A DNA stretch of 64,000 nucleotides, from NCBI GenBank assembly GCA_016714605.1, contig JADKDL010000001.1:496001-560000 (forward strand). The letters are read 5' to 3'. Position numbers and translations under genes: made by a program. Below the pieces are notes generated by a model, which searched no databases, was not told the DNA's origin, and saw nothing but the letters and a program-made list of their open reading frames with translations. Position 1 is the first letter of the stretch, and each line of letters opens with the position of its first letter. Shown piece after piece: positions 8,950 through 19,532 of the stretch. Source of the DNA: Bacteroidales bacterium (lineage in GTDB: Bacteria; Bacteroidota; Bacteroidia; Bacteroidales; UBA1715).

Positions 8950-11034
8950 ATGAAAAAGAGAAATATCTTCCTTTGCGTATTGTTTATTATCTTTATTAAC
9001 TTTACTTCACAATCGGCAGAATGTAACTATTCAATAACTGATATTGTTATTCTTTCAAATATTCAAGTAAGCGATTTTGCTTTTGATGATAATACATATA
9101 CTGAAAGTGAATTACAAAATGAAAGTAACCCTCCCATTTGGCAAAGCTTTTGGTTTTTGGCTTTATTAGTTGCAGTTATAGCTCTACTTGTCTATCTTTT
9201 TTATAGAAACCGTATTAATAAGGTAAAGAGAATGAGAATATTTCTCGAAAAGCAAGTTTCTGAACGTACTTCTGTTTTGGAATCAAAAAACGAGGAAATT
9301 AGAACACAAAAAGAAATGCTGCTTGAACAACGAGATTTGGCAAATAAACAAAATGCTCAAATTGGAATTCAGAAAGAAGAGTTAGAAAAACAATCGGCTC
9401 TTTTAGAAGAGGTTATAGGCAAGAGAACGAGCGAATTGGCTCTGGCAAAAGAAAAAATTGAGAGTGCTTTGAAAGAAAAGCTTATTGCCGATACTAAATT
9501 AGATTTATTGATGCACTCTTCTAAAGAAATGATTTTTAGTTTGAAATTTCCTGAAGAGATTTTCGATTTTATTACACCTTACTCTGTTGAATTGACCGGT
9601 TATTTTGAACACGAATTTATGAGCGATTCGCTCTTATTTAAAAAATTGTTTTCGGCAGATTTTAAGGATTTATATACCAATATTAGAAAAAGTTTGTTAA
9701 AAGGTGTAGATCCCAACGAATGCGAATTTCTGCTTCAACGAAGGAATGGTGAGTTGGTGTGGGTTACATTTATTGCTAAAGTTTTAAATGATGAAACGGA
9801 TAAAGTAAAAGCATTACAGGGAGTTATACGCGATATTTCTGAAATTAAAAAACGAGAAAATAATCTTATTTCTGCGCAGAATAGAGCTCAAGAAGGCGAC
9901 CGTCTCAGACAGGTAATAGAAGTAAATGAAGATACAACCCCATCTTTGAAAACAATTTCGGGCTTGGCCGACATTATTTCTGATCCCTACACCTCATTTA
10001 ATGATAAAGATGTGTATACCAATAATATGCCTGATAGCTCAAATTCAATTTTGCATTTTGTAGATGATATTATTGATATCTCTAAAATTCATGCCGGACA
10101 ATTAGAAATAACGAAATCACAGTGTTACATTAATGAAATTTTAAGAGAAGTAGAGAGTTCTTATAATAAATCAAAAGTAAATTCGCCTAAAAAGAATGTT
10201 GTATTTGTTTTTAAACCTGGAGTTGATGAAGAAAATTTCTCTATATATACAGATGCTTACAGATTTAGACAGATTGTTGTAAATTTGGTGGGTTGTTTGG
10301 TGAAATTTATTGAAGATAAAGGAATAATTGAATTTGGATATAATAATGCATCAGAAATTATATCTGATGCCGACGATCAAGATATAATACAATTCTATAT
10401 AACATGTTCTGATGTTGTATTGACGGAAAAGTTTAAGAATGAATTGCTCGATAATTTAGGCGATTTTAAGGAAAAAGATCCGAGTCGAAATCTTCAATCA
10501 GGATTAGGAATTGCAATTTCAAAAAAATTGGTAGCTTTGCTCGGTGGAGATTTGAGTTTTGAATCAGATAAGGAAACCGGTACAACAATAAAATTTTCAT
10601 TGCCTCTTGATAAGCAAAAAGGTATGAAATTACAAGAAAACAAAAGTGAATTAACAATTACTATGGATTGGTCAGAAAAAACAATTTTAGTTGCTGAAGA
10701 TGAAGAAAATAACTACAAGTTCATTAAAGCTGCGTTGAAAAAATCGAATGCTAAGATTTTATGGGCGAAAGATGGAGAAGAGGCAATAACTGTGGTACAA
10801 CAAAATCTTAAACAGATTGACCTTATTTTGATGGATATTCAAATGCCAAAGATGAATGGGTACGATGCAACAAAGATTGTAAAAGAGATAGATCCGAGTA
10901 TTCCTATTGTTGCTCAAACTGCTTTTGCAATGTCGGGTAGTAAAATTAAATGTTTTGAATCGGGATGCGATAGTTATATTGCTAAACCATATAAGGCTAA
11001 AGACCTTGTTGAGGTGATTTCAAAATATTTATAG
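8950..11034 (+). CDS. Membrane hybrid sensor with degenerate histidine kinase and intact receiver
   Basis: 694 residues. In order: signal peptide, short periplasmic piece, one transmembrane helix (about 62-84), coiled coil, PAS domain (about 185-300), a HisKA-like region, an HATPase-like region (about 395-560) and a receiver (about 580-694). The H-box that should read SHEIRTP is VNEDTTPSL, so the phospho-accepting His is missing. The N-box is NLVGCLVKF with Cys in place of the Mg-binding Asn, and the G1 box DxGxG is lost, while GLGIAI remains. The receiver keeps its acidic pair, LMDIQMP Asp, Thr (QTAFA) and KPY Lys. It therefore looks like a pseudokinase carrying a working receiver. A SpoIIE-type sensor follows on the same strand. 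Confidence 0.85.
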   Translation: MKKRNIFLCVLFIIFINFTSQSAECNYSITDIVILSNIQVSDFAFDDNTYTESELQNESNPPIWQSFWFLALLVAVIALLVYLFYRNRINKVKRMRIFLEKQVSERTSVLESKNEEIRTQKEMLLEQRDLANKQNAQIGIQKEELEKQSALLEEVIGKRTSELALAKEKIESALKEKLIADTKLDLLMHSSKEMIFSLKFPEEIFDFITPYSVELTGYFEHEFMSDSLLFKKLFSADFKDLYTNIRKSLLKGVDPNECEFLLQRRNGELVWVTFIAKVLNDETDKVKALQGVIRDISEIKKRENNLISAQNRAQEGDRLRQVIEVNEDTTPSLKTISGLADIISDPYTSFNDKDVYTNNMPDSSNSILHFVDDIIDISKIHAGQLEITKSQCYINEILREVESSYNKSKVNSPKKNVVFVFKPGVDEENFSIYTDAYRFRQIVVNLVGCLVKFIEDKGIIEFGYNNASEIISDADDQDIIQFYITCSDVVLTEKFKNELLDNLGDFKEKDPSRNLQSGLGIAISKKLVALLGGDLSFESDKETGTTIKFSLPLDKQKGMKLQENKSELTITMDWSEKTILVAEDEENNYKFIKAALKKSNAKILWAKDGEEAITVVQQNLKQIDLILMDIQMPKMNGYDATKIVKEIDPSIPIVAQTAFAMSGSKIKCFESGCDSYIAKPYKAKDLVEVISKYL

Positions 11035-11252
11035 ATTTTTTTTGACCTTTTTCAAATATTTATATTGAAATATTACCATAACGAGTAAAATTTGACATTA
11101 ATTACTAAAGCTTCTATTTAAGGTAGATATTGAAACTGATAATTACACCATAGGTATTGCTATTTGACTGAAATTAACTAACTTTTTACGATGACTTATT
11201 AATAATTTACCAATTTCAACTCTTAATTATTGTAAAAACCAATATTTGCATA

Positions 11253-14200
11253 ATGAAGTATTATAAGACAAGTAGATACGTTTTATCAATTTTGGTTTTA
11301 GTATGCCTTTATGGTATAAATTTGGTTGCTCAACCCAGAAATATAAGCTTTGAGAAACTTACTGTAGAAGACGGACTTATAAACAGCACCGTAAAAGTAA
11401 TTTGTGAAGATAGTTTTGGTTTTATTTGGTTCGGTACCAAAAATGGTATTTGCCGTTACGATGGTGTCAATTTCAGATATTATACTTCTGATGTATTCAA
11501 TAATAATTCATTGCCCGATAATTATATAGTTTCTATCTCCGAATATGGTAGTAAGTTATTTATAGGTACTTATAGCGGTGGATTGAGTATTTTTGATATT
11601 AGCAAAGAGACATTTACAAATTATTCTTTCAAAGATAGTTTGTTTGCCAAAGATTACCCTATAACGGTAAGTATATTTGATTCAGTGAATTTGCATTACT
11701 ACTTTGCAACATTGGGTGGAGGTGTAGTGGTTGCCGATATGTATTTGAAACCAATAAAGAGATACTTTGTAAATGGTTTCCAATCACAGTCTCTTTCAAA
11801 CAATATGGTTTCAGATTTAATTCTTACCGACTCAACCTTATATATTGCTACCGCCGGAAACTATATTGATTGTTTAGATTTGCCTTCATGTCAGATTATT
11901 AAAAGAAAACATTCTGAATCGCAACTTGGCTTTTATAAAAGTTTTGGTAAGCGGCTTTATCTACTCGATTCTATGCTTTTTATAGGCACAGAGACCGAAA
12001 AGCTGTTTCAGTATAATATAAAGTCAAAAACTTTTATTAATGCAGCCAAAATAAATAGCACTTTGCCCGATGCCATTATTACAAAAATATGCTGTATAGC
12101 CGATAATTTATTTATCTCCACCGACGGTAAAGGCTTGTATATCTATAATCTACCATCAGGAAAGCATACATCGTCTTCATATTATCCAAATAACCCAACC
12201 GGAATATCATCTAATGCAATTTGGGAAATATATTATTCTCGAAGTGGTTTGCTTTGGATTGGTACTTTTTCGGCTGGAGTAAATATGTATATACCTCATA
12301 AGAATTTTTTCAAAAATATAAAACAAGTCGGAGCTATTGAAAGTGTTTTGCCTGCTGCATCTGTTCTTGATGTGGAATATGATTTTAAAAGAAATTCAGT
12401 AATTATTGCCACAGACGGTGGCGGATTGGTAAGCTTTGATATGGATTATCAAAAAATAGAACCTTTAACTGATGTGGATATAAAAAAGACAGAGGTTGTA
12501 AAAAAAGTATTTTTCGACAGTAAAGGAAGTGTACTTTTTGGAACTTATGGTAGTGGTTTGGTTGTCAAGAAGGAAAGTATGTCGGCTTACAAACCTGTTA
12601 TTGATAGTTTGAATAATAAAAGTATATGGGATATTGAAGAAGATAGTTATGGTAATCTCTGGTTTGCTACGCTTTATGAAGGACTCTACCGTTTTAATAC
12701 CATTACCAAGAAAGTAACGAACTACCGACACGATGTGCGTGATAAGTTTTCTATTCCGGCCGATGTTGTTAATGTTTTATTTATTGATAATCAGAAACAA
12801 TTGTGGATAGGAACTGATGGAAATGGTTTGGCTAAGTATAATTATAAAAATGATATTTTTGAAAGAGCCTTTTCTCCGTCGCCTCAATCAGGTGAAGTTG
12901 GGTCTGTTATAAGAACAATTTTTCAAGATAAGCAAAGTAGATTGTTTTTTGGAACACAAGGAGAAGGAATTAGATATCTGTCATCGGTGCACGATGAGGT
13001 TTTTAAACATATTACCAAAAATGATGGCTTACCTTCAAATACAATAAGCGATATTAGGCAAGATTCTTTGGGTTTATTGTGGATAACTACTGATAGGGGT
13101 TTATGTTCATATGATTTTGAGAAAAAAAGAAGCGCGTACCTTTTCGGTTCAAGATGGTTTGCCTTGGTTAGAATTTAATTATAATGCATCATGTGCTGAT
13201 AGCGTTGGCAACATTTATTTTGGAGGGTTGAAAGGATTACTCTTTTTTAATTCTACCAGAGTAAACAAAAATGAAATGCCTGTTAATCCTTATGTAAGTA
13301 AAATTTCACTTGATTATAAGGAAGTTGATTTTCTTAAATTGCAGACCGGTAAAACTAAAATTAATGCACCTGCTTTTTTGGTTGATACGTTTGATTTAGA
13401 TTATTCAGTTTCGGTACTTACTTTAGAATTAAGAACCGATGATTATATTTCCCCTCACAGACAAGAATTTAGATATAAACTTGAAGGTTTTGATGATAAA
13501 TACACCTATGTGACTTCAGAAAATAGAAACGTTACCTATACCCATTTGAAAGGTGGTACCTATTTTTTTAAATATAGTTGTCGGTCAATAGGAGGTAGTT
13601 GGAGCAACGAAAAATTAATTGTAATTATAAAACATGTACCGTTTTGGAAAGAGAAGTGGTTTGTTGCAACTGTTCTTATTATAGTTGTATTTGTTTTAGG
13701 TGTTATATTGGTGTTTTTTCTTAAAGCCCAAGCTAAAAGAAGACAGCAGTTAGAAGAAAAAATCACAGAGCGTACTAAACTTATAGCGAAACAAAAGGAA
13801 AATCTTCTACACCAAAGAGATGCACTTATTACAAAAAACAAAAAAATACTAAAACAGCAGGAAGTTCTCAAGGAATCTAATGAGCAGGTAAATTATCAGA
13901 ATGAAGAGTTGCGTTCGCAGAGCGATATGTTGCATGAAGTGAATCAGGAGATGATGCAACAAAATAAAATGATTGCCGATCAAGCACAGAAACTAAAAGA
14001 AAAAAACAGTCTTTTATCCAGAGGTTTAAATTACGCCAAACGAATTCAGATTTCTTTATTCCCCGATGAAAACGATTTAAAGAGACATATTCATAAATCG
14101 TTTATATTCTTTAAACCAAAAGAGAAGGTAAGTGGAGATTTTTTGTGGTTGCGTAAGGTAGCCAACAAGATTATTATTGCTGAGGTAGATTGCACTGGTC

Positions 14201-14775
14201 ATGGTGTGCCGGGTGCATTTATGTCTATGATAGGCAATGCTTTGCTTAATGAAATAGTGGGTAATAAACACATTACCGATCCGGCTACAATTTTCTATCA
14301 TCTCAATGAAGAGTTGCACAGCATTTTCAAACAGGGCGACTATGATATTGAAGCGCAAGATGAAGGTATGGATTTGAGTCTGTGTACAATAGATTTATCT
14401 GCCAAAAAAGTAGTATTTGCTTCGGCAATGCAGAATGTATTTATAGCTAGACCCAATTGCGATATAGAAGTTGTAAAAGGAGATATCTTTTCTATAGGAG
14501 GGCTCATGTCTAAATTTAAAAAACCTATATATACAAATTTTGAATTTGCTATAGAACCTGGTATGCGTCTCATCTTTACTTCAGATGGGTATATAGATCA
14601 ATTTGGTGGTGCAGAGAGAGGAAAATTTGGCGTGGAGCGTTTCGAACGATTGCTTTGTAATAATTCAAGCAATTCCATGGAAGGTTTTAAAAAAAGTGTT
14701 GAAGAATCATTTACTAACTGGCTAGGCGATAATGATCAACTAGATGATATTTTGGTTGTTGCAATTGAATTTTAG
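11253..14775 (+). pseudogene. Beta-propeller/Y_Y_Y membrane sensor with SpoIIE phosphatase domain, frameshifted
   Basis: The joined product is about 1,170 residues. It has a signal peptide, a large periplasmic domain made of Reg_prop repeats (FGTKNGICRYDG, LLWIGTFSAGVN, LWIGTDGNGLAKY, LLWITTDRGLCSYD), a Y_Y_Y domain (FRYKLEGFD..YTHLKGGTYFFKY), a transmembrane helix (FVATVLIIVVFVLGVILVFF), a long coiled coil and a SpoIIE/PP2C-type Ser phosphatase. Phosphatase motifs are KEKVSGDFLW, IAEVDCTGHGVPGAFMSMIG, RLIFTSDGYIDQFGG and DDILVVAIEF. The frame breaks in a seven-A run at 13122-13128. With six A it reads SYDFEKKEARTFSVQDGL, exactly the next propeller linker. It probably senses a periplasmic ligand and controls an anti-sigma or similar partner. 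Confidence 0.85.
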
Positions 14776-14866
14776 AAATTCTTCAATTCATCTGATTAAA
14801 TGTGAGATATATCAATATTGAAAATATTATAAAAGCTATGTCTTAAAAAAATAATAATAAAATTAT

Positions 14867-15376
14867 TTAGAATAAAAGTTTTTTACCAGTGAATTTAAGA
14901 AGGTTATTTAGGAACAATATATTTAGTTCCAAACCAGGAACTTCTTTAAAAGACAAGCTTACAAAATTATCACCCATTCCGGTAGACCAAATACGATTGA
15001 AATTGTAGTTATTGTATTCATCCTCATCGCTTATAGTCCAAGTTTCTTTATTGTGATTATCCTTACCAAATTGTTCAAACATATAATTAGTAAGTTTTAT
15101 GGTCTCTTCTTTTGAGATTCTTTTCTTTTTTGCTCTAAATGAGGCATTTATATGAGTTTCACCAGTAATGTTAGATTTATCAAATAATACCCTGAAACGA
15201 AGCGCATCAAAAATTTCGAATTCTTTATTATCTAATTTTTTTTCATAATCCACAATCAAAATTGCAGGAGTGTCTTCAGTGTTCACCTCCTTATATTCTC
15301 CAACATAAAAAGTTGTCAAATCAAAATTTATAAGTTTGAGAATGTTTTTTTTATCGGAAAGATACGGTTGCACCAT
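14867..15376 (-). CDS. Hypothetical protein
   Basis: A 169-residue soluble protein with no signal peptide or membrane segment. It is rich in charged residues and aromatic beta-strand-like stretches (FDLTTFYVGEYKE, ALRFRVLFDKS, FVSLSFKEVPGLELNILFLNN). I do not recognise the family. It is a single gene flanked by the SpoIIE sensor on the other strand and by the helicase gene upstream, 221 bases away. The reading frame is clean over its whole length and codon use looks like that of its neighbours, so it is likely a real gene. Confidence 0.6.
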   Translation of the reverse strand: MVQPYLSDKKNILKLINFDLTTFYVGEYKEVNTEDTPAILIVDYEKKLDNKEFEIFDALRFRVLFDKSNITGETHINASFRAKKKRISKEETIKLTNYMFEQFGKDNHNKETWTISDEDEYNNYNFNRIWSTGMGDNFVSLSFKEVPGLELNILFLNNLLKFTGKKLLF

Positions 15377-15597
15377 AATAATTCATTTTTATTTTGATAT
15401 TGCCTGTGCTGTTTTCAACCCAAATGTAATACTATTTATGTTATTTGTAAAGAGTTTTATTAAACAAAAAAATATTTTTATAAATATATTAGTCGGTTAG
15501 TTCGCTTGAAAAAGTGGAACTTGCTATTTGTTTTTATAATATTGTTTTTTCGTATTGTAAAAAGAAACAAAATGTGAAGGCAAATCTCCTTTTTTTA

Positions 15598-17787
15598 TTA
15601 CATTCTATAATTTTCTTTGTCAATTTCCACAATAAATCTTGATGGGTATGAGCAAAAGGCATTGAATGTTTTTACATAAGAAGGCATAGTAATATACAGC
15701 TCTTCTTTTGCTCTGCTACAAGCTACATAAAACAACCGACGTTCCTCCTCTACCTCTTCTATAGAGTTTAGCGCTTTGCTATTAGGGAACAATCCGTCTA
15801 GTGCATGAGGCACGAAAACAGCAAACCACTCAAGTCCTTTAGCCGAATGAACTGTAGAAAGGGTAAGGGGTTTTTCTTCATCCTCATCGGTCATGGGTGT
15901 TGTGCGATCGCTGTACTTTTTTGAAGGTGGGTCAAGTGCAAAGTCTGATAGAAATAACTCTAAAGTTTCATATTTGGCACTCATCTCTTCAAGCACATTC
16001 AAATCAAGAATTCTTACAGCAAAATCATTTTCTCTTGATTGTAATATAGGTATGTAATATTCTTTTATGAGTGAAATTCTTTCCTTTACACTCATATTTG
16101 AATCGGCAGCTGTCATTAATGTGTTTGCAAGCAACTGCAAAGCACCACTATACTGCTTTGTATTATATTTTTCTAATGATATTTTGCCGCTATTTTGCAT
16201 CACATCTTTTATTATTGTACCCGATGCTGTCTTACCAATTCCAGGAATAAGTTTGAGTATCCTATGCCATGCAACAGCATCGTAAGGGTTTTGAGTAAGT
16301 CTTAGGTAAGCTATTAAATCTTTTACATGAAGCTTTTCATGAAATGCAAGTCCGCCAACGGTAATGTAGGGGATACCTCTTTTTTGTAATTCAAATTCAA
16401 TATGATGCCAATGCCAGGTAGAACGGCAAAGTACAGCCATATTCTTCAGTTCCACAGCTCTCTCTCGTAACTGTAAAATAACGGAAACTATATATTCTGC
16501 TTCTTCTTCCTGATTATAAAATTTCTTTATTATTGGTTTAAATTGAGTATTATTTTCGGAATACAGCTTTTTTGGATATCCGAGTACTGCATTTGAAATA
16601 ATGGCATTTGTAAAATTAAGTATGGTTTGATTGCTTCTGTAATTTTGTTCAATTTTCACAACCTTACAATCTGGATAGGTCTCGGGAAAACGCAGAATGT
16701 TCTCAAAATTTGCACCTCTAAATGCGTAAATACTTTGAGCATCGTCTCCAACTACCATTATGTTTCTATGTTTTTGAGCAATGAAATCAACAATATCTTT
16801 TTGCACCAAATTTGTATCTTGAAACTCATCGACCATTATGAATCTGTACAAATCTTGAATCTTCTCTCTAAATACCAGATTCTGTTTGAGTTTGTCTCTG
16901 AGTACTTCCATCAAATCGTCGTAATCAAAGAGTTTACAAATAGTTTTGTACTGTCCATACCCTCTATAAATCAGTTCAATATCTTTTGTATACTTTACTA
17001 TGCCTGTAAAATCGGTTTCAATAACTTCTTTTATTGTTAGGTTTCGGTTACGAGCTGAAGAACAAACTTCTTGAATTCTAGCTTTTTTGGGGAAAGCTTT
17101 ATCTGTTTGTCCAAATTTCAATTCGCTACGAATCAGATCAATGGTATCTTGCGAGTCTGATGTGTCTATTATTGAAAAATTGTGAGGCAAATCGAGTAAG
17201 TTAGCATATTTACGGAGTATGTGATTGGCAAATGAGTGAAATGTGCCTCCCATAACTTTGGCTACCAATTTATTTTGTAAGAGCTCTTCGGCCCTTCCAA
17301 GCATTTCTTTTGATGCTTTTTTGGTAAAGGTGAGCAACAAAATTTCTTGAGGACTTACACCCAATTCCAGTAAATAGCTCAATCGATGAATAATAACTCT
17401 TGTTTTGCCGCTACCGGCTCCTGCAATTACCAATAAAGGACCTGAAACAGTAGCAATAGCTGCCAATTGCGACTTATTTAAGCGTTCGTGATAATTAATT
17501 TTGAATTTCTTATCAAATACGTGTTCATCTATTACAACCACAGGTTTTTCTTCTATAGAGCGAACTATAGATTGCAGATGCTTTATTTTTTCTTTTATTA
17601 CATCGGGCAGTGTTTCTGTAGCCGATGCTGAATATTCTGAAAGTGCAATATTTGATTGAGCAACTTTAGATTTTTCATCTGCTTCCAACTTTTGCATATT
17701 TACACTAGTCAAAAAAGCACTAAGCAACTGCTCACGCTCGTCATCTCTTTCAGCATCTGGTATTTGGGTTGTATCTAAATTATTCAT
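15598..17787 (-). CDS. UvrD/Rep-family superfamily 1A DNA helicase
   Basis: 729 residues with all SF1A motifs in order: Q motif LNKSQLAAI, Walker A VIAGAGSGKTR, Ia LLLTFTKKASKEM, Walker B VDEFQDTN, III VVGDDAQSIYAFRGA, IV EQNYRSNQTIL, V TVHSAKGLEW and VI RRLFYVACSRAKEELYI. It unwinds DNA 3' to 5' with ATP in repair or replication restart. An N-terminal extension of about 100 residues, charged and predicted helical, precedes the Q motif and is unlike canonical PcrA. It is about as long as UvrD/PcrA overall. Whether it is the main UvrD or a paralogue cannot be told here. Confidence 0.93.
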   Translation of the reverse strand: MNNLDTTQIPDAERDDEREQLLSAFLTSVNMQKLEADEKSKVAQSNIALSEYSASATETLPDVIKEKIKHLQSIVRSIEEKPVVVIDEHVFDKKFKINYHERLNKSQLAAIATVSGPLLVIAGAGSGKTRVIIHRLSYLLELGVSPQEILLLTFTKKASKEMLGRAEELLQNKLVAKVMGGTFHSFANHILRKYANLLDLPHNFSIIDTSDSQDTIDLIRSELKFGQTDKAFPKKARIQEVCSSARNRNLTIKEVIETDFTGIVKYTKDIELIYRGYGQYKTICKLFDYDDLMEVLRDKLKQNLVFREKIQDLYRFIMVDEFQDTNLVQKDIVDFIAQKHRNIMVVGDDAQSIYAFRGANFENILRFPETYPDCKVVKIEQNYRSNQTILNFTNAIISNAVLGYPKKLYSENNTQFKPIIKKFYNQEEEAEYIVSVILQLRERAVELKNMAVLCRSTWHWHHIEFELQKRGIPYITVGGLAFHEKLHVKDLIAYLRLTQNPYDAVAWHRILKLIPGIGKTASGTIIKDVMQNSGKISLEKYNTKQYSGALQLLANTLMTAADSNMSVKERISLIKEYYIPILQSRENDFAVRILDLNVLEEMSAKYETLELFLSDFALDPPSKKYSDRTTPMTDEDEEKPLTLSTVHSAKGLEWFAVFVPHALDGLFPNSKALNSIEEVEEERRLFYVACSRAKEELYITMPSYVKTFNAFCSYPSRFIVEIDKENYRM

Positions 17788-17938
17788 AATTTAAAATTTT
17801 GTCAATCGCCTAAGTTCCGAAATTATTTTTGATTTTAATAATAAATAGTTTTGTAAGCTTTTGTTTTGTTTTCTCACTAAGTGAACTAAATCTTTATTCA
17901 ACTGCTTAAATTAGCATTGAAATTTGTTTCCTTTTTTT

Positions 17939-17946
17939 TATATTTG
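17939..17946 (+). promoter_or_regulatory. Putative -7 promoter element of the cys operon
   Basis: TATATTTG matches TAnnTTTG 19 bases before the ATG at 17965. A weak ATTG (17915-17918) sits 20 bases upstream in the -33 position. This position argues against an in-frame start further upstream at 17917. Confidence 0.55.
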
Positions 17947-17964
17947 CCCTTTAAAATCAAGGGA

Positions 17965-18564
17965 ATGGAGGAAAACATATACCCCTTTTTTGATGGGATA
18001 TTGGAGAAATCAGATAAAGAATTGCTTTTAAGACAGCGGTCGAAAGTGTTGTGGATGTCAGGTTTATCGGGTGCAGGAAAATCAACTATTGCTAAAGAAT
18101 TGGAAAAAAGGCTCTATTCGCAAGGCTTTCTTACCCTGATTTTGGACGGAGATAATATTAGAGTGGGCATCAATAATAATTTAGGATTTTCTGATAATGA
18201 TAGAACAGAAAACATAAGACGCATTGCCGAGGTGTCAAAACTTATTGTTAATTCGGGAGTAATTGTCATAAATAGTTTTATCAGCCCCAATGAAAAAGTA
18301 AGAGAAATGGCTCAAGAAATTATTGGGAAAGAAAATTTTGTAAATATCTATATAAATGCCTCTTTGGCATGTTGCGAGAAGAGAGATATTAAAGGTTTAT
18401 ATAAAAAAGCCAGAAAAGGAGAGATTGCCAATTTTACCGGAATTGATTCTGTTTTTGAACCACCTTTAAGTGCTGATATTGAAATACCAACCGATGAGCA
18501 AACAGTTGAAGAGTCGGTTAATCAGTTACTTGAATTTATTTTACCATTAATTACGTATCAATAA
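17965..18564 (+). CDS. cysC: Adenylyl-sulfate kinase
   Basis: CysC phosphorylates adenosine 5'-phosphosulfate to PAPS. The 199-residue product has the P-loop MSGLSGAGKST, the DGDNIR substrate motif, RTENIRRIAEV and the lid region KGLYKKARKGEIANFTGIDSV, all family hallmarks. The ATG at 17965 is chosen because the promoter -7 box lies between it and the alternative upstream start, and because family proteins begin near here. It is followed after 17 bases by cysD and then cysN, so the three form a sulfate-activation operon. No cysH reductase is seen, so PAPS could feed sulfation as well as reduction. Confidence 0.93.
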   Translation: MEENIYPFFDGILEKSDKELLLRQRSKVLWMSGLSGAGKSTIAKELEKRLYSQGFLTLILDGDNIRVGINNNLGFSDNDRTENIRRIAEVSKLIVNSGVIVINSFISPNEKVREMAQEIIGKENFVNIYINASLACCEKRDIKGLYKKARKGEIANFTGIDSVFEPPLSADIEIPTDEQTVEESVNQLLEFILPLITYQ

Positions 18565-18581
18565 CTAATATAAATTACAAT

Positions 18582-19487
18582 ATGAGTAAATATCATTTGA
18601 ATCATTTAAAAGAACTAGAGTCCGAGTCTATATATATTATGAGAGAGGTTGCAGCGCAATTTGAGAATCCGTGTTTGCTTTTTTCAGGAGGTAAAGATTC
18701 TATAGTTATGGTGCATTTGGCAAAGAAAGCATTTTGGCCCGCTCGCATACCCTTCCCTTTAGTTCATATAGATACCGGTCATAACTTCGAAGAAACACTT
18801 ACTTATAGAGATAGTTTGGTAGAAGAAATAGGTGCTAAATTAGTAATTGGTTCAGTACAAGAGTCTATAAACAAAGGAAAGGCAACTGAAGAAAAAGGAA
18901 TAAATGCAAGTAGAAACAAACTGCAAACAGGAACACTGCTTGACACAATAGAGGCACACAAATTTGACGCAGCCCTTGGCGGTGGTCGTAGAGATGAAGA
19001 GAAAGCGCGTGCAAAAGAAAGATTCTTTTCGCATCGTGATGAGTTTGGACAGTGGGATCCTAAAAATCAAAGACCCGAACTTTGGAATATTTTCAACGGG
19101 AAAAAAAATATTGGTGAGCATTTCAGGGTATTCCCTATTTCTAACTGGACAGAAATGGATGTTTGGCAATATATTTATCAAGAACAAATCGCTTTACCTT
19201 CGCTTTATTTTACCCACGAACGCGATGTTTTTGAGCGAGATGGCATGTGGTTGGCTCATGCTCCATTTATGCAATTGAAACCTACCGAAAAAGTAGAGAA
19301 AAAAAGAATCCGTTGCCGAACAATTGGCGATATTACCTGTACCGGTGTTACTTTTTCTGAAGCTTCGTCATTGGAAGATATAATAAATGAAATAGCTTCT
19401 ACAAGAGTTACTGAAAGAGGCGGTAGAGCCGATGATAAACGCTCAGAGGCTGCTATGGAAGACCGAAAAAAAGAAGGTTATTTCTAA
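18582..19487 (+). CDS. cysD: Sulfate adenylyltransferase subunit 2
   Basis: The PP-loop ATP pyrophosphatase subunit of the CysDN ATP sulfurylase makes APS from sulfate and ATP. 301 residues is the standard length. The PP-loop LLFSGGKDSIVMVHLAKKAF is at residues about 32-51, followed by PLVHIDTGHNFEET, ALGGGRRDEEKARAKER, WDPKNQRPELWN, NWTEMDVWQYI and a C-terminal GRADDKRSEAAMEDRKKEGYF-type tail. It is the second gene of cysC-cysD-cysN, 45 bases before cysN. Confidence 0.97.
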   Translation: MSKYHLNHLKELESESIYIMREVAAQFENPCLLFSGGKDSIVMVHLAKKAFWPARIPFPLVHIDTGHNFEETLTYRDSLVEEIGAKLVIGSVQESINKGKATEEKGINASRNKLQTGTLLDTIEAHKFDAALGGGRRDEEKARAKERFFSHRDEFGQWDPKNQRPELWNIFNGKKNIGEHFRVFPISNWTEMDVWQYIYQEQIALPSLYFTHERDVFERDGMWLAHAPFMQLKPTEKVEKKRIRCRTIGDITCTGVTFSEASSLEDIINEIASTRVTERGGRADDKRSEAAMEDRKKEGYF

Positions 19488-19532
19488 ATTTTATTTGCTT
19501 TTTATTAACTAACACTCGAAATACAATATATT

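Noticed and set aside
18852..19187. Long antisense frame inside cysD
   Set aside because: Shadow of a strongly conserved gene; no family resemblance and many rare residues.
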